Shown: piece by piece, positions 49,575-59,013 of the stretch
How the letters are laid out: the number at the start of each line of letters is the position of its first letter
Position numbering within the stretch: position 1 is the stretch's first letter
From: Schauerella fraxinea
GTDB taxonomy: Bacteria > Pseudomonadota > Gammaproteobacteria > Burkholderiales > Burkholderiaceae_B
Direction: 5' to 3'
Assembly (NCBI GenBank): GCA_030849945.1
Contig: JAVDKK010000002.1
Location: 558,001-622,000, forward strand
DNA: 64,000 nucleotides
Notes under the pieces: model-generated
Databases searched by the model: none
What the model was told of the DNA's origin: nothing
What the model saw: only the letters and a program-made list of their open reading frames with translations
Position numbers and translations under genes: made by a program

Positions 49575-52511
49575 ATGCGTTTTATCCAAATGAGAGCTTT
49601 CTTCGCGGGATTTCTGAACTCCCGCCATATTTCCCGTCACTTCCGGCGCGTGGCGCTGCTGGATACGCTCGCGCGCACCGGTGTGGATCGTGCGGTGCCC
49701 AATCCGCTCGAAACGGCGCTGAATCAAGCCGCCATGAGCACCGCGGATGACGTGCTGCAGCGCTTGGGTACACGTCCGGACGGCATGACCACCGCGCAGG
49801 CGGATCTCACCCGTGCGAGCGTAGGCAGCAACGACGTCGAACACGAAAAGCCCCTCACTTGGTGGCGGCATCTGTGGCACTGCTACAAGAACCCGTTCAA
49901 CATCTTGTTGACCGTGCTCGCGCTCGTGTCCTACGTGACCGAAGACGACAAAGCGACCCTCGTCATCGGCACGATGGTGGTGCTCTCGACGGTGCTGCGT
50001 TTCTGGCAGGAAGCCCGTTCCAACAAAGCCGCCGATGCCCTGAAAGCGATGGTGAGCAACACCGCCACGGTCTTGCGGCGTGGGGCCGGAGCCGCGCAGG
50101 GTGAAGCGGCGCCTGGTGAAGCGGTGCTTGGTGGAGCGGTGCTTGGTGGAGCGGTGCATGGTGAAGCGGTGCCTGGTGAAGCTGCGCATGGCGAAGCCGC
50201 AGCTGACGCATTTCATGATGCACCCGCATCCATCCGGGACGCCATCGCCGCGACGCATGGCGCGGCCATGCCCGTCATCAACGGCGCAGCGGCTAGCCGG
50301 CTGCGTGATGTGGACGCCACCGAGCTTCCGATCGGCGCATTGGTGCCCGGCGATATCGTGCTGCTGTCGGCTGGCGATATGATCCCCGCCGATTGCCGGC
50401 TCCTGTCGGCCCGCGATCTATTCGTCAGTCAGTCGGCCATGACCGGCGAATCGATGCCGGTGGAGAAATTCGCCGTGTTGCGCGATGGACGCCCGGCCGC
50501 AAGCGCGCTCGATCTCGACAACATTGTGTTCATGGGCACAAACGTCATCTCGGGCGCAGCGCGCGCCGTGGTGGTGGGCACGGGCAATCGCACTTACTTC
50601 GGCGCCTTGGCGACTCGCGTCACCGCGACCGACCGCGCGCCCACGGCGTTTCAAACCGGCGTGAACAAGGTGAGCTGGCTGTTGATCCGCTTCATGTTTG
50701 TGATGGCACCGCTCGTGCTGTTCATCAATGGCTTTACCAAAGGCGATTGGATGGAGGCCCTGCTCTTCGCGCTCTCCATTGCCGTGGGACTTACGCCCGA
50801 AATGCTGCCGATGATCGTGACCTCAACGCTGGCCAAGGGCGCGGTTGTGCTGTCGCGCAAGAAAGTCATCGTGAAGCGGCTGGACGCCATTCAGAATTTT
50901 GGCGCGATGGATGTGCTGTGTACGGACAAAACCGGCACGTTGACGCAAGACAAGATTGCGCTTGCGCGGCATGTGGACGTATGGGGTATGCCATCTGATG
51001 CCGTGCTTGAGATGGCTTACCTCAACAGCTACTACCAAACCGGCTTGAAGAACCTGCTGGACGTGGCTGTGCTCGAACACGTCGAAGTCAATCAAACCCT
51101 GAATCCGGTACGCAACTATCGCAAAGTGGATGAGATCCCCTTCGACTTCCAGCGCCGCCGGATGTCGGTCGTGGTTGCCGAGCAAGAGGATCATCACGAG
51201 CTCATCACCAAAGGCGCCGTGGAAGAGATTCTCGCCATCTGCACCCACGTGCGCCATGGCGACGCCGTCGAAGCGTTGACGCCGGCCCTCCTGGACCGCA
51301 TTCGCGCAGTAACCGGTGCGCTCAACGCCGAGGGCTTGCGCGTGGTGGCCGTGGCCGCGCGCGAACTGCCGCCCACACAGCACACATACGGCGTGGCGGA
51401 CGAACGCGATCTCACGCTGCTGGGCTATGTGGCCTTTCTGGACCCCCCGAAGGAAACCACGGCACCCGCGCTGCGCGCGTTAGCCGAACATGGCGTCGCA
51501 GTGAAAGTGCTCACGGGCGACAACGAGCTCGTCACATTGAAGGTGTGCCGCGATGTGGGCATGACAATCGATCGCGCGGCCATTCTGCTGGGACCCGACG
51601 TCGACGCGCTCGACGATGCGGCACTGGCCGTGGCCGTGGAGCGTACCGCCGTTTTTGCAAAACTCACGCCGGCGCACAAGGAACGTATCGTTCAAACCTT
51701 GAAGAACAACGGCCACGTGGTGGGCTTCATGGGCGACGGCATCAACGACGCACCCGCCCTGCGCACGGCCGACATCGGCATCTCGGTGGATACCGCCGTC
51801 GACATCGCCAAGGAAGCGGCCGATATCGTCCTGCTCGAGAAGAGCTTGATGATCCTGGAGGAAGGCGTGCTCGAAGGTCGGCGCACGTTCTCCAACATGC
51901 TCAAGTACATCAAGATGACCGCGAGCTCGAACTTCGGCAACGTATTTTCGGTGCTTGTGGCGAGCGCCTTTATCCCGTTTCTGCCCATGCTGCCGATGCA
52001 TCTTCTGGTGCAGAACCTGCTCTACGACGTGTCGCAGATTGCCATTCCGTTCGACAACGTCGACGAAGATCTGCTCAAAAAGCCCCAGCATTGGCAACCT
52101 GCCGAGGTAGGCCGGTTCATGCTGTTCTTCGGTCCGATCAGTTCGGTGTTCGACATCCTGACGTACGCCATGATGTGGTTTGTGTTCGGGGCCAACTCGC
52201 CCGACCATCAAACGCTCTTTCAGTCGGGTTGGTTTGTCGTCGGCTTGCTGACGCAAACGCTGATCGTGCACATGATTCGCACGCCGAAGCTGCCGTTCAT
52301 TCAAAGCCGCGCGTCGATGCCCTTGCTGGTGATGACCGGCCTGATCATGGCGGTGGGGATCTTTTTGCCGATGGGTCCGCTTGCGGGTTACTTCAAGCTG
52401 GAGGCGCTGCCGCCGCTCTACTTTGTGTTCCTGCCGGTGATCCTGATCGCGTACATGGCGCTGACGCAGGCCATGAAAGTCTTTTATCGCCGCCGCTACG
52501 GCTGGCAATAA
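49575..52511 (+). CDS. mgtA: Magnesium-transporting P-type ATPase
   Basis: A 978-residue P3B-type ATPase. The cytoplasmic N-terminus leads to PLTWWRHLWHCYKNPFNILL, the actuator motif MTGESMPVEK, the membrane PEMLPMIV segment, the phosphorylation site CTDKTGTLTQD, and the hinge GFMGDGINDAPALRTADIGI (in part). MgtA imports Mg ions into the cell. The start follows AAGGAGGACGCC. The unusual part is residues about 176-210, seven five-residue units such as GEAVL and GGAVH encoded by a 15-bp tandem repeat, plus about 25 more non-conserved residues. They are inserted between AMVSNTATVLR and LVPGDIVLLSAGD, in the actuator domain, where the enterobacterial protein has only a short loop. Confidence 0.95.
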   Translation: MRFIQMRAFFAGFLNSRHISRHFRRVALLDTLARTGVDRAVPNPLETALNQAAMSTADDVLQRLGTRPDGMTTAQADLTRASVGSNDVEHEKPLTWWRHLWHCYKNPFNILLTVLALVSYVTEDDKATLVIGTMVVLSTVLRFWQEARSNKAADALKAMVSNTATVLRRGAGAAQGEAAPGEAVLGGAVLGGAVHGEAVPGEAAHGEAAADAFHDAPASIRDAIAATHGAAMPVINGAAASRLRDVDATELPIGALVPGDIVLLSAGDMIPADCRLLSARDLFVSQSAMTGESMPVEKFAVLRDGRPAASALDLDNIVFMGTNVISGAARAVVVGTGNRTYFGALATRVTATDRAPTAFQTGVNKVSWLLIRFMFVMAPLVLFINGFTKGDWMEALLFALSIAVGLTPEMLPMIVTSTLAKGAVVLSRKKVIVKRLDAIQNFGAMDVLCTDKTGTLTQDKIALARHVDVWGMPSDAVLEMAYLNSYYQTGLKNLLDVAVLEHVEVNQTLNPVRNYRKVDEIPFDFQRRRMSVVVAEQEDHHELITKGAVEEILAICTHVRHGDAVEALTPALLDRIRAVTGALNAEGLRVVAVAARELPPTQHTYGVADERDLTLLGYVAFLDPPKETTAPALRALAEHGVAVKVLTGDNELVTLKVCRDVGMTIDRAAILLGPDVDALDDAALAVAVERTAVFAKLTPAHKERIVQTLKNNGHVVGFMGDGINDAPALRTADIGISVDTAVDIAKEAADIVLLEKSLMILEEGVLEGRRTFSNMLKYIKMTASSNFGNVFSVLVASAFIPFLPMLPMHLLVQNLLYDVSQIAIPFDNVDEDLLKKPQHWQPAEVGRFMLFFGPISSVFDILTYAMMWFVFGANSPDHQTLFQSGWFVVGLLTQTLIVHMIRTPKLPFIQSRASMPLLVMTGLIMAVGIFLPMGPLAGYFKLEALPPLYFVFLPVILIAYMALTQAMKVFYRRRYGWQ
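50100..50204. repeat. 15-bp in-frame tandem repeat inside mgtA
   Basis: Seven 15-base units follow one another, such as GGTGAAGCGGTGCTT, GGTGGAGCGGTGCTT, GGTGGAGCGGTGCAT and GGTGAAGCGGTGCCT. Each encodes five residues of pattern G-(E/G)-A-(V/A)-x. The array does not disturb the frame and lies in a surface loop of the actuator domain. Confidence 0.92.
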
Positions 52512-52570
52512 AGGGGGCGGATCACGCGATGCGGCCGATACCGCGTCGTGCGAGCGTCGGACCTGTGCCG

Positions 52571-52640
52571 ACTCGGGTCGGTTCGGGTCGGTTCGGGTCG
52601 GTTCGGGTCGGTTCGGGACGATTCGGGTCGGTTCGGGTTG
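52571..52640. repeat. 10-bp tandem repeat downstream of mgtA
   Basis: Seven units of GTTCGGGTCG or close variants stand in a row, with degenerate copies to about 52668. The period of 10 matches a helical turn. It lies in the 250-base gap 52512-52761 between mgtA and the convergent small gene; I see no gene there. Confidence 0.9.
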
Positions 52641-52761
52641 GTAGAGTCGGGCCGGTTCGGATCGGGCCGATATACGGCGGCAATGGCGCGGCAGCGACAT
52701 TGCCGCCGCGCAGACGCGACGCGATCGGCGTCTTGCCCGCACTGCAGAATTCCGGATCCGG

Positions 52762-53031
52762 TCAGATACGGGAGGCGACCTTCCAGACCGGGGCGCCGGG
52801 TTCACGCTTGATCAGCCACGCACGCGGTTTGACCGCGTTACCCGAATTGGTCGTGTGGGCGCCAATCCACAGATTGATCTGCTGCGCATCGACCACCGTG
52901 CACTGAGCCGGCGCGTCGGTGCCGTCGGAAAATGCGACCTCAACGGCCAAACTTTCAACAGCATCGGGTAAATCGCCGATGCGGACACCGCATCCGGGAT
53001 AGGCGTGGGAATCGCGAAAACTGATCTGCAT
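52762..53031 (-). CDS. Hypothetical protein (89 aa)
   Basis: A small protein beginning MQISFRDSHAYPGCGVRIGD and ending KREPGAPVWKVASRI. The ATG follows an AAGGAGCATT ribosome site, which decides the start over 37 upstream in-frame codons. Codon use fits its neighbours. No domain is recognised; it has a mixed beta-like pattern and no signal or membrane segment. It stands alone between mgtA and the dpp operon terminator. Confidence 0.7.
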   Translation of the reverse strand: MQISFRDSHAYPGCGVRIGDLPDAVESLAVEVAFSDGTDAPAQCTVVDAQQINLWIGAHTTNSGNAVKPRAWLIKREPGAPVWKVASRI

Positions 53032-53124
53032 AATGCTCCTTGAAGTACCGCTACATAATCGCTGAGGATATCGCATCCCGTCGGATGCGCGATTCTTACC
53101 CTCCTCGACACGCCGGTCTTCGCC

Positions 53125-53154
53125 CCAAAACGTCGCTCCCATGCGACGTTTTGG
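53125..53154 (-). terminator. Stem-loop terminator of the dpp operon
   Basis: CCAAAACGTCGC and GCGACGTTTTGG are perfect 12-base complements around TCCCAT. The site lies just past the dppF-type gene end (53211). Its arms themselves provide A- and T-runs; no separate T-run follows. Confidence 0.7.
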
Positions 53155-53210
53155 CGCTTTCGCAGTAGTTTTAGACGACCGTCATCCGATTGCCCCGCAG
53201 CACGGTGCGG

Positions 53211-54272
53211 CTACGAGATCCGCCCTTCCTCGATAGCATGGCAGGTCACCACGCTCAAACCGGCCGCTAATGCCTTGGGCTCTTCCGTTCTGCACCGCGT
53301 ATTGGCGTGCGGACAGCGCGGATGGAAGGTGCAGCCCGACGGCGGGTTGAGCGGATTGGGCACTTCGCCGGCTACCCGCGTGCGCGCCTTGCCGTTGCCA
53401 TGCATATCCGGTATCGCTTCCAGCAGCATGCGGGTATACGGATGACGCGGCTGCGCAAACAAGGCGTCGCGCGGCGCTACCTCGACGATACGCCCCAGAT
53501 ACATGACGCCCACGCGATCGGCCACGTGATGCACCACCGCCAGGTTGTGCGAGATAAAGAGATACGTCAGCCCCAGGCGGCGCTGCAGATCCTTCATCAG
53601 ATTGAGCACCTGCGCCTGCACCGATACGTCCAATGCGGAAGTAGGTTCATCGCAGACGAGCAATTCCGGCTGCACGGCCAACGCGCGGGCGATGGAAATG
53701 CGTTGCCGTTGGCCACCCGAGAACTGATGCGGGAAACGTTGCTGATCCGCGGGGTCGAGGCCCACTTGAGTGAGCAATTCGGACACGCGGTCGATCCGCT
53801 CGCGCGGCGTCATCTGCGTGTGGGTCTTGAGCGGCTCGGCAATGATGCGCCCTACCCGCCAGCGCGGATTCAAGCTTGCGTAGGGATCCTGGAAAATCAT
53901 CTGCAGGCGGCTGCGCATGGCCTTCCCACCGGGCTGCGTCATGCGATCCAGCGGTTGCCCTTCAAACAGGATACGGCCGCGGGTCAATCCGTAAAGGCCG
54001 ACCAGCATCCGCGCGACGGTCGATTTGCCGCAGCCGGACTCACCCACCAGCGCGAAGGTTTCGCCGCGCCCGATATCGAAGGTGACGCCGTCCACCGCAC
54101 GCAAATCGACGCGCGGCTTGCGACTGATCACCCGCTCGAGCCACGGTGGCGACACATCGAACCAACGCGCGGCGTCTTCGACCCGGACCAGCGGATCGGC
54201 CACGCGTGCCGTGTGCATGGGGGTCACGCGCCCCGAGACATCGATGGATGTGGCGTGCATGGGCATCGTCAT
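53211..54272 (-). CDS. dppF: Peptide/opine ABC transporter ATP-binding protein (DppF-type)
   Basis: A 353-residue ATPase with Walker A GESGCGKSTV, signature FSGGQRQRISIARAL, Walker B LLVCDEPTSALDVS and the C-terminal oligopeptide-family zinc-like region GCTFHPRCPHANTRC. It overlaps the dppD-type gene by four bases (ATGA). The first 30 residues are poorly conserved. It is the last gene of the dppABCDF-like operon. Confidence 0.93.
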   Translation of the reverse strand: MTMPMHATSIDVSGRVTPMHTARVADPLVRVEDAARWFDVSPPWLERVISRKPRVDLRAVDGVTFDIGRGETFALVGESGCGKSTVARMLVGLYGLTRGRILFEGQPLDRMTQPGGKAMRSRLQMIFQDPYASLNPRWRVGRIIAEPLKTHTQMTPRERIDRVSELLTQVGLDPADQQRFPHQFSGGQRQRISIARALAVQPELLVCDEPTSALDVSVQAQVLNLMKDLQRRLGLTYLFISHNLAVVHHVADRVGVMYLGRIVEVAPRDALFAQPRHPYTRMLLEAIPDMHGNGKARTRVAGEVPNPLNPPSGCTFHPRCPHANTRCRTEEPKALAAGLSVVTCHAIEEGRIS

Positions 54273-55249
54273 GCGGCCTCCGCTTTATCGTGTAACCAGC
54301 AGGCGGCGCGCGTGGCGCCTGCCGGCATGAGTTCGGGCCGCGCTTGCGTACATCGCGGCATGCGCTTCACACAACGCGGATTGAAGGCACAGCCGGGCGG
54401 GATAGCTGTGAGGCGCGGCATGCTGCCGTCGATCTGCACGAGCCTTTCCACATGACTGTCCAACGTGGGAATCGAGCCCATCAAGCCCGCCGTATACGGA
54501 TGGCTGGGCGCGTGAATCACCTCGGATACCGGTCCCACCTCGACCACCCGCCCTGCGTACATCACGGCTACGCGATCGGCCGTCTCGGCGATCACGCCCA
54601 TGTCGTGGGTGATCAGCATCACGGCGGCGCCGTGCTCGCGGCACAGTTTCTTGAGCAGCTCGATGATCTGCGCCTGGATCGACACATCCAGCGCGGTCGT
54701 GGGCTCGTCAGCCACGACCAGTTTGGGTTCGGCTGCGAGCGCCAAGGCGATCACCACGCGCTGCCGCATCCCGCCCGAGAACTGATGCGGATAGTGATCG
54801 ATGCGCTCGCGTGCGGCCGGAATGCCGGTCGACGCCAACAGATCGATGGCGCGCTGCCGCGCCTGCGTCCACGTCATCGGCAAATGCGTGACGATCGTCT
54901 CGGCCAATTGGCGGCCAACGGTGTAGAGCGGATTGAGCGAGGTCAGCGGATCTTGAAATACCGCGCCGATTTCCTTGCCGCGAATACGGCGCATGGCCTC
55001 ATCGGGCAGATTATCGATGCGCCGGCCTTCGAGCAGGATTTCGCCGCTGGCGATGCGCCCGGGCGGCTCGAGCAGACCGATGATCGAGGCGCCCGTAAGC
55101 GATTTTCCGGCGCCCGACTCCCCCACTACCCCCAGCACTTCGCCGGCGGAGATGGAAAACGACACATCGTTCAGGGCTTTGAGCGTGCCGCGGCGGGAGG
55201 GAAACTCCACGCATAAGTTGCGGACTTCGAGAAGTGAAACCATAGACAT
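54269..55249 (-). CDS. dppD: Peptide/opine ABC transporter ATP-binding protein (DppD-type)
   Basis: A 326-residue ATPase: Walker A GESGAGKSLTG, signature FSGGMRQRVVIALAL, Walker B LVVADEPTTALDVS and the C-terminal CAFNPRCVKRMPRC cysteine segment. The ATG at 55249 overlaps the dppC-type stop by one base; a second ATG two codons later (MVSLLEV) is also possible. It pairs with the DppF-type subunit. Confidence 0.93.
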   Translation of the reverse strand: MSMVSLLEVRNLCVEFPSRRGTLKALNDVSFSISAGEVLGVVGESGAGKSLTGASIIGLLEPPGRIASGEILLEGRRIDNLPDEAMRRIRGKEIGAVFQDPLTSLNPLYTVGRQLAETIVTHLPMTWTQARQRAIDLLASTGIPAARERIDHYPHQFSGGMRQRVVIALALAAEPKLVVADEPTTALDVSIQAQIIELLKKLCREHGAAVMLITHDMGVIAETADRVAVMYAGRVVEVGPVSEVIHAPSHPYTAGLMGSIPTLDSHVERLVQIDGSMPRLTAIPPGCAFNPRCVKRMPRCTQARPELMPAGATRAACWLHDKAEAA

Positions 55250-56163
55250 CAGGAAAGCCTGGGGTTGAGCGCGTCGCGCAGCCAGTCGCCCAGCAGGTTT
55301 ACCGACAGCACCAGCAACACCAGCGCCAGCCCGGGGAAAATGGTGATCCACCACTCGCCTGAGAACAGGAAGTCGTTGCCGATGCGAATCAGGGTGCCCA
55401 GAGAAGGCGACGTGGACGGCACGCCCACCCCCAGAAATGACAGGGTGGCCTCGGTAATGATGGCCGTGGCCAAGTGAACCGTGGCCAGTACCAGTACGGG
55501 GCCGGTGACGTTGGGCAGCACATGTTGGAACATGATTACCGGCGACGACACGCCGATCACCCGCGCGGCCTGCACATACTCACGCCCTTTTTCGACGAGC
55601 GTCGAACCGCGCACCGTACGCGCATATTGCGGCCAGCCGGCCAGTGAAATCGCGCCGATCAACACCGGAAACGCAATGTTCTCGTGCATCTCACGCGGAA
55701 ACGCGGCCCGCGCGACGCCGTCGATCAAGAGCGCAATCAGGATGGCGGGAAACGACAGTTGCACATCGGCGATTCGCATGATGAAGGCATCGGTGCGCCC
55801 GCCTACGTAACCGGCCAGGAGACCCAAGGCAATCCCCACCACCATCGAGATCACGACCGCGGCCAGACCGATCAACAACGACACGCGCGAGCCGTAGAAG
55901 ATCGCCGACATCAGATCGCGGCCCTGGCTATCGGTGCCCAGGGGGTAATTGGCGCTGCCGCCCTCGGACCACGCCGGCGGCAAGAGCGCGTCGAGCAACT
56001 CTACCGTGGTGAGATCGAAGGGGTTGTGCGGCGCCACCCATCCCGCGCCGAACGAACAGACCAGAAACAGAAGGAGCATCAGGCTGGCGATGACCGCCAC
56101 CGGAGAATGGCGCCAAGCCCAGGCGAGATCGCTGTCCCACCATCGTTTTAACGTTGCACTCAT
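55249..56163 (-). CDS. dppC: Peptide ABC transporter permease (DppC-type)
   Basis: A 304-residue permease with about six membrane segments. PLGTDSQGRDLMSAIFYGSR and the EAA-like loop VEKGREYVQAARVIGVSSPVI (in part) are family marks, and LGDWLRDALNPRL closes it. The start MSATLKRWW overlaps the dppB stop (TGATG). A longer upstream frame is a shadow of dppB. Confidence 0.93.
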   Translation of the reverse strand: MSATLKRWWDSDLAWAWRHSPVAVIASLMLLLFLVCSFGAGWVAPHNPFDLTTVELLDALLPPAWSEGGSANYPLGTDSQGRDLMSAIFYGSRVSLLIGLAAVVISMVVGIALGLLAGYVGGRTDAFIMRIADVQLSFPAILIALLIDGVARAAFPREMHENIAFPVLIGAISLAGWPQYARTVRGSTLVEKGREYVQAARVIGVSSPVIMFQHVLPNVTGPVLVLATVHLATAIITEATLSFLGVGVPSTSPSLGTLIRIGNDFLFSGEWWITIFPGLALVLLVLSVNLLGDWLRDALNPRLS

Positions 56164-57152
56164 CAATGACCTCCCATGCCGCGCGAAACACTCATGCGAA
56201 GACGAGGATCGACTACGAAATACAACAAATCGACGATCAGATTGATCACCACGAACACCAATGCGATCAAACAGAGATAGGCCGCCATCACCGGGATATC
56301 GGCAAATTGCACGGCCTGGATGAACAGCAGTCCCATGCCCGGCCACTGAAACACGGTTTCGGTGACGATGGCGAAGGCGATGATGCCACCCAGCTGCAAA
56401 CCGGTAATCGTGATCACCGGCACCAGCGTGTTCTTCAACGCATGGCCGAAATGAATCGCCCGGCGCTTGAGCCCACGCGCCCGTGCAAACTTGATGTACT
56501 CGGAGCGCAGCACTTCAAGCATCTCGGAGCGTACCAACCGCAGCACCAACGTGAGCTGGAACAACGACAACGTGATCGCCGGCAAAATCAGATGGGTCCA
56601 GCCGCTCTTGGTGAGCAGACCCGTGCTCCACCATCCAATGGAAACGGTTTCGCCGCGGCCATAACTCGGCAGCCAGCCCAATCCGACCGAAAAGATCAGA
56701 ATCAGCAGAATACCGATCAGGAAAGTGGGTAACGAGACGCCGAGCAACGACACGGCCAGCACCAGTTGCGACAGCGCGCCGTGCCGCTTGAGTGCGGTAT
56801 AGACGCCCAGGGGTACGCCAAGCACCAAGGCAATCAATGCCGCAGCGAATGACAGTTCAAGCGTGGCGGGTAACCGCGACTTGAGCATGTCCGACACCTT
56901 CTCGCTTTGACGCAACGACATACCGAAGTCGCCCTGGAGCGCATTGCCGACGAACTTGGCGAACTGCACGGGTGCAGAGGCATTGAGCCCCAGACGCTCG
57001 CGCAGCTCGGCCCGCTCGGCGGCCGTGCCGTCCTGGCCAAGCATGGTGGAGACGGGGTCCCCGACGTACTGGAACAATACAAAGGCAAGCAAGGCGACCG
57101 TCAACATCACGGCCGCTGCCTGCATCAAACGACGCAGAATGAATGCAAACAC
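56163..57152 (-). CDS. dppB: Peptide ABC transporter permease (DppB-type)
   Basis: A 329-residue permease of the DppB/OppB group: MFAFILRRLMQAAAVMLTVA at the start, LRERLGLNASAPVQF in the periplasmic loop, and LRSEYIKFARARGLKRRAI as the EAA loop. It starts one base after the binding-protein stop, so translation is coupled. Confidence 0.93.
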   Translation of the reverse strand: MFAFILRRLMQAAAVMLTVALLAFVLFQYVGDPVSTMLGQDGTAAERAELRERLGLNASAPVQFAKFVGNALQGDFGMSLRQSEKVSDMLKSRLPATLELSFAAALIALVLGVPLGVYTALKRHGALSQLVLAVSLLGVSLPTFLIGILLILIFSVGLGWLPSYGRGETVSIGWWSTGLLTKSGWTHLILPAITLSLFQLTLVLRLVRSEMLEVLRSEYIKFARARGLKRRAIHFGHALKNTLVPVITITGLQLGGIIAFAIVTETVFQWPGMGLLFIQAVQFADIPVMAAYLCLIALVFVVINLIVDLLYFVVDPRLRMSVSRGMGGH

Positions 57153-57153
57153 G

Positions 57154-58731
57154 TCAGTCGATCTTCACCCATTCCGCGACCAGACGGTTGTCGGCGCGGT
57201 GAACCACTTCCACATTGGGCCGCATGGCCCAGGGGATGACCTGGTCATGCAGCGGGATGTGGCCGAATTCCTTGGCGTGAATTTCCAACGCTTTGTGGAT
57301 CGCCGCATCGCGCTTGGGCACGTCGGTTTCCGTTTTGATGCCGTCGATCAGCGCGTCGACTTCCTTGTTCTGGTAGTTACCCAGGTTATAGGAGCCATCG
57401 GCGCCCTCTCCTTTGCTGCGGATCAGGCTTTGCAGCGAATACATCGCGTCGAACGTGGGCACGCCCCAACCGAACAGGAACGCGCTCGTGTCGCCCGATT
57501 GCGTCTTGGGGAAGTAGGTTGCGCGCGGCATGGCGTTAAGCGCGGCCTTCACGCCCACCTTGGCCCACATGCCCACGACCGCTTGGCAGATCGCCTCATC
57601 GTTGATGTAGCGGTTGTTCGGGCAATCCAGCGTGAACTGCAGCGTACCGTCGTAGCCGGCCTCTTTCAGCAACGCGCGCGAACGCTCCGGGTTGTAGGCG
57701 ACGCGCTTGTGCAGCGCCTCGGTCCAGCCGTGCACTTGCGGAGCGATCATCGTGCCGGTAGGCGCAGACAGGCCGCGCATCACGGCGCGCTTGATCGCGT
57801 CGGTGTCGATGGCCAGATAGAGCGCTTCGCGCACCTTTACGTCGGCAAACGGGTTCTTACCCTTGATCGACGAATACAGCAGTTCGGGACGCTTCTGATC
57901 CAGACCAATGTAGATCGTGCGTGTTTCGTTGCCTTCGACCACCTTGGCTTGCTTGCGCAGTCGGTCCAGATCCTGGGCAGCGGGATCGAGCACGAAGTCG
58001 ATTTCACCCGACAGCAGCGCAGCGGTGCGCGTGGCGTTCTGCTTGATCGGCGTGTAGGTCATTTCGGTGACGTTGCCGGTTTTCTCGGCCTTGTTCCACC
58101 AGTCGGCATTTTCGACGAACACCGTGCGCACATCGATTTCCCGCGACTTCAGTTTGAAGGGACCGGTGCCATTGGTGTTGCGGGCAGCGAAGGTCTCTTC
58201 TTTATTGACGAAGTCTTGCGGCTTGGTGACGTTGTTCTTTTCGGACCACGCTTTGTTCATGATGAACACGAGCGGCAACTGGTTCAGCAGCACCGGATTG
58301 GGCGCTGTCAGTTCGATATCGATGGTGAAATCGTCGACGCGGCGCACTTCCTTGATGCCGGTCGTGTATGCCTTGTAATTCGAGGTGGGCGCCATCGCGC
58401 GCTGCACGGAGAACACTGCGTCGTCGGCCGTAAAGGCGGAACCGTCATGGAACTTCACACCCTGACGGAGCTTGAAGCGCCACAGCGTGGGCGAGGTTTG
58501 TTCCCACGACGTGGCCAGGCGCGGCACGACCTTGAAGTTGCGATCGTACGTGACCAACGGCTCATACACGTAGCTGTTGGCTGCAATCGTGAGGCCTTCG
58601 TTTTGCGAATGCGGATCGAACGTCAGGATATCGCCTTGGCTGGCCCATTTGAAGGGTTTGGCGTGGGCCATGGCGGGAATGGCGAGCGCCGTCGCGAGTG
58701 CGAGGCCAAGAACGGTGTGGCGAAGTGACAT
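57154..58731 (-). CDS. Peptide ABC transporter substrate-binding protein (family 5)
   Basis: A 525-residue extracellular binding protein of family 5 (DppA/OppA/GsiB-like). A signal peptide ends at AMAHA; FKWASQGDILTFDPHSQNEG, RLATSWEQTSPTLWRFKLRQ and KFHDGSAFTADDAVFSVQRA are typical. It leads the operon with the DppB, C, D and F type subunits. Ligands of the group include di- and oligopeptides, glutathione and some sugars or haem, so the peptide assignment is by family only. Confidence 0.92.
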   Translation of the reverse strand: MSLRHTVLGLALATALAIPAMAHAKPFKWASQGDILTFDPHSQNEGLTIAANSYVYEPLVTYDRNFKVVPRLATSWEQTSPTLWRFKLRQGVKFHDGSAFTADDAVFSVQRAMAPTSNYKAYTTGIKEVRRVDDFTIDIELTAPNPVLLNQLPLVFIMNKAWSEKNNVTKPQDFVNKEETFAARNTNGTGPFKLKSREIDVRTVFVENADWWNKAEKTGNVTEMTYTPIKQNATRTAALLSGEIDFVLDPAAQDLDRLRKQAKVVEGNETRTIYIGLDQKRPELLYSSIKGKNPFADVKVREALYLAIDTDAIKRAVMRGLSAPTGTMIAPQVHGWTEALHKRVAYNPERSRALLKEAGYDGTLQFTLDCPNNRYINDEAICQAVVGMWAKVGVKAALNAMPRATYFPKTQSGDTSAFLFGWGVPTFDAMYSLQSLIRSKGEGADGSYNLGNYQNKEVDALIDGIKTETDVPKRDAAIHKALEIHAKEFGHIPLHDQVIPWAMRPNVEVVHRADNRLVAEWVKID

Positions 58732-58857
58732 GGCAGTCTCCTGACAGCTTGCTTAAACAGAGGCAGGATGATGCCGGAGCGCCTCCATGGCGGTCAATTA
58801 ACGTAAACCCCGCTGCCGTTGAGCCTTAAAACGTCAGCAACATGTCAGCAAAACGTG

Positions 58858-58884
58858 AGAAAGCCGGCTAAAAGCCGGCTTTCT
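58858..58884. terminator. Perfect stem-loop terminator
   Basis: AGAAAGCCGGCT and AGCCGGCTTTCT are perfect 12-base complements around AAA. It sits between the binding-protein start (58731) and the end of the small gene at 59014. Read on the minus strand it is followed by a CACGTTTTG stretch, suiting termination of the small gene; the rest of the 282-base gap 58732-59013 shows nothing else definite. Confidence 0.75.
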
Positions 58885-59013
58885 GCAATATCTGGATGGT
58901 TATTAACGCTCAGTTCGCGATGACTTTTTGGCACTTGAGCGGGGCGGATTTTCCGCCAACAACTTGACAAGTGAACGACCCCCGACAGGACAGGCGCCTT
59001 TTATTCACACCCC

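Noticed and set aside
56944..58728. A 594-codon plus-strand open frame
   Set aside because: Lies opposite the family 5 binding-protein gene, which has a signal peptide and conserved motifs.
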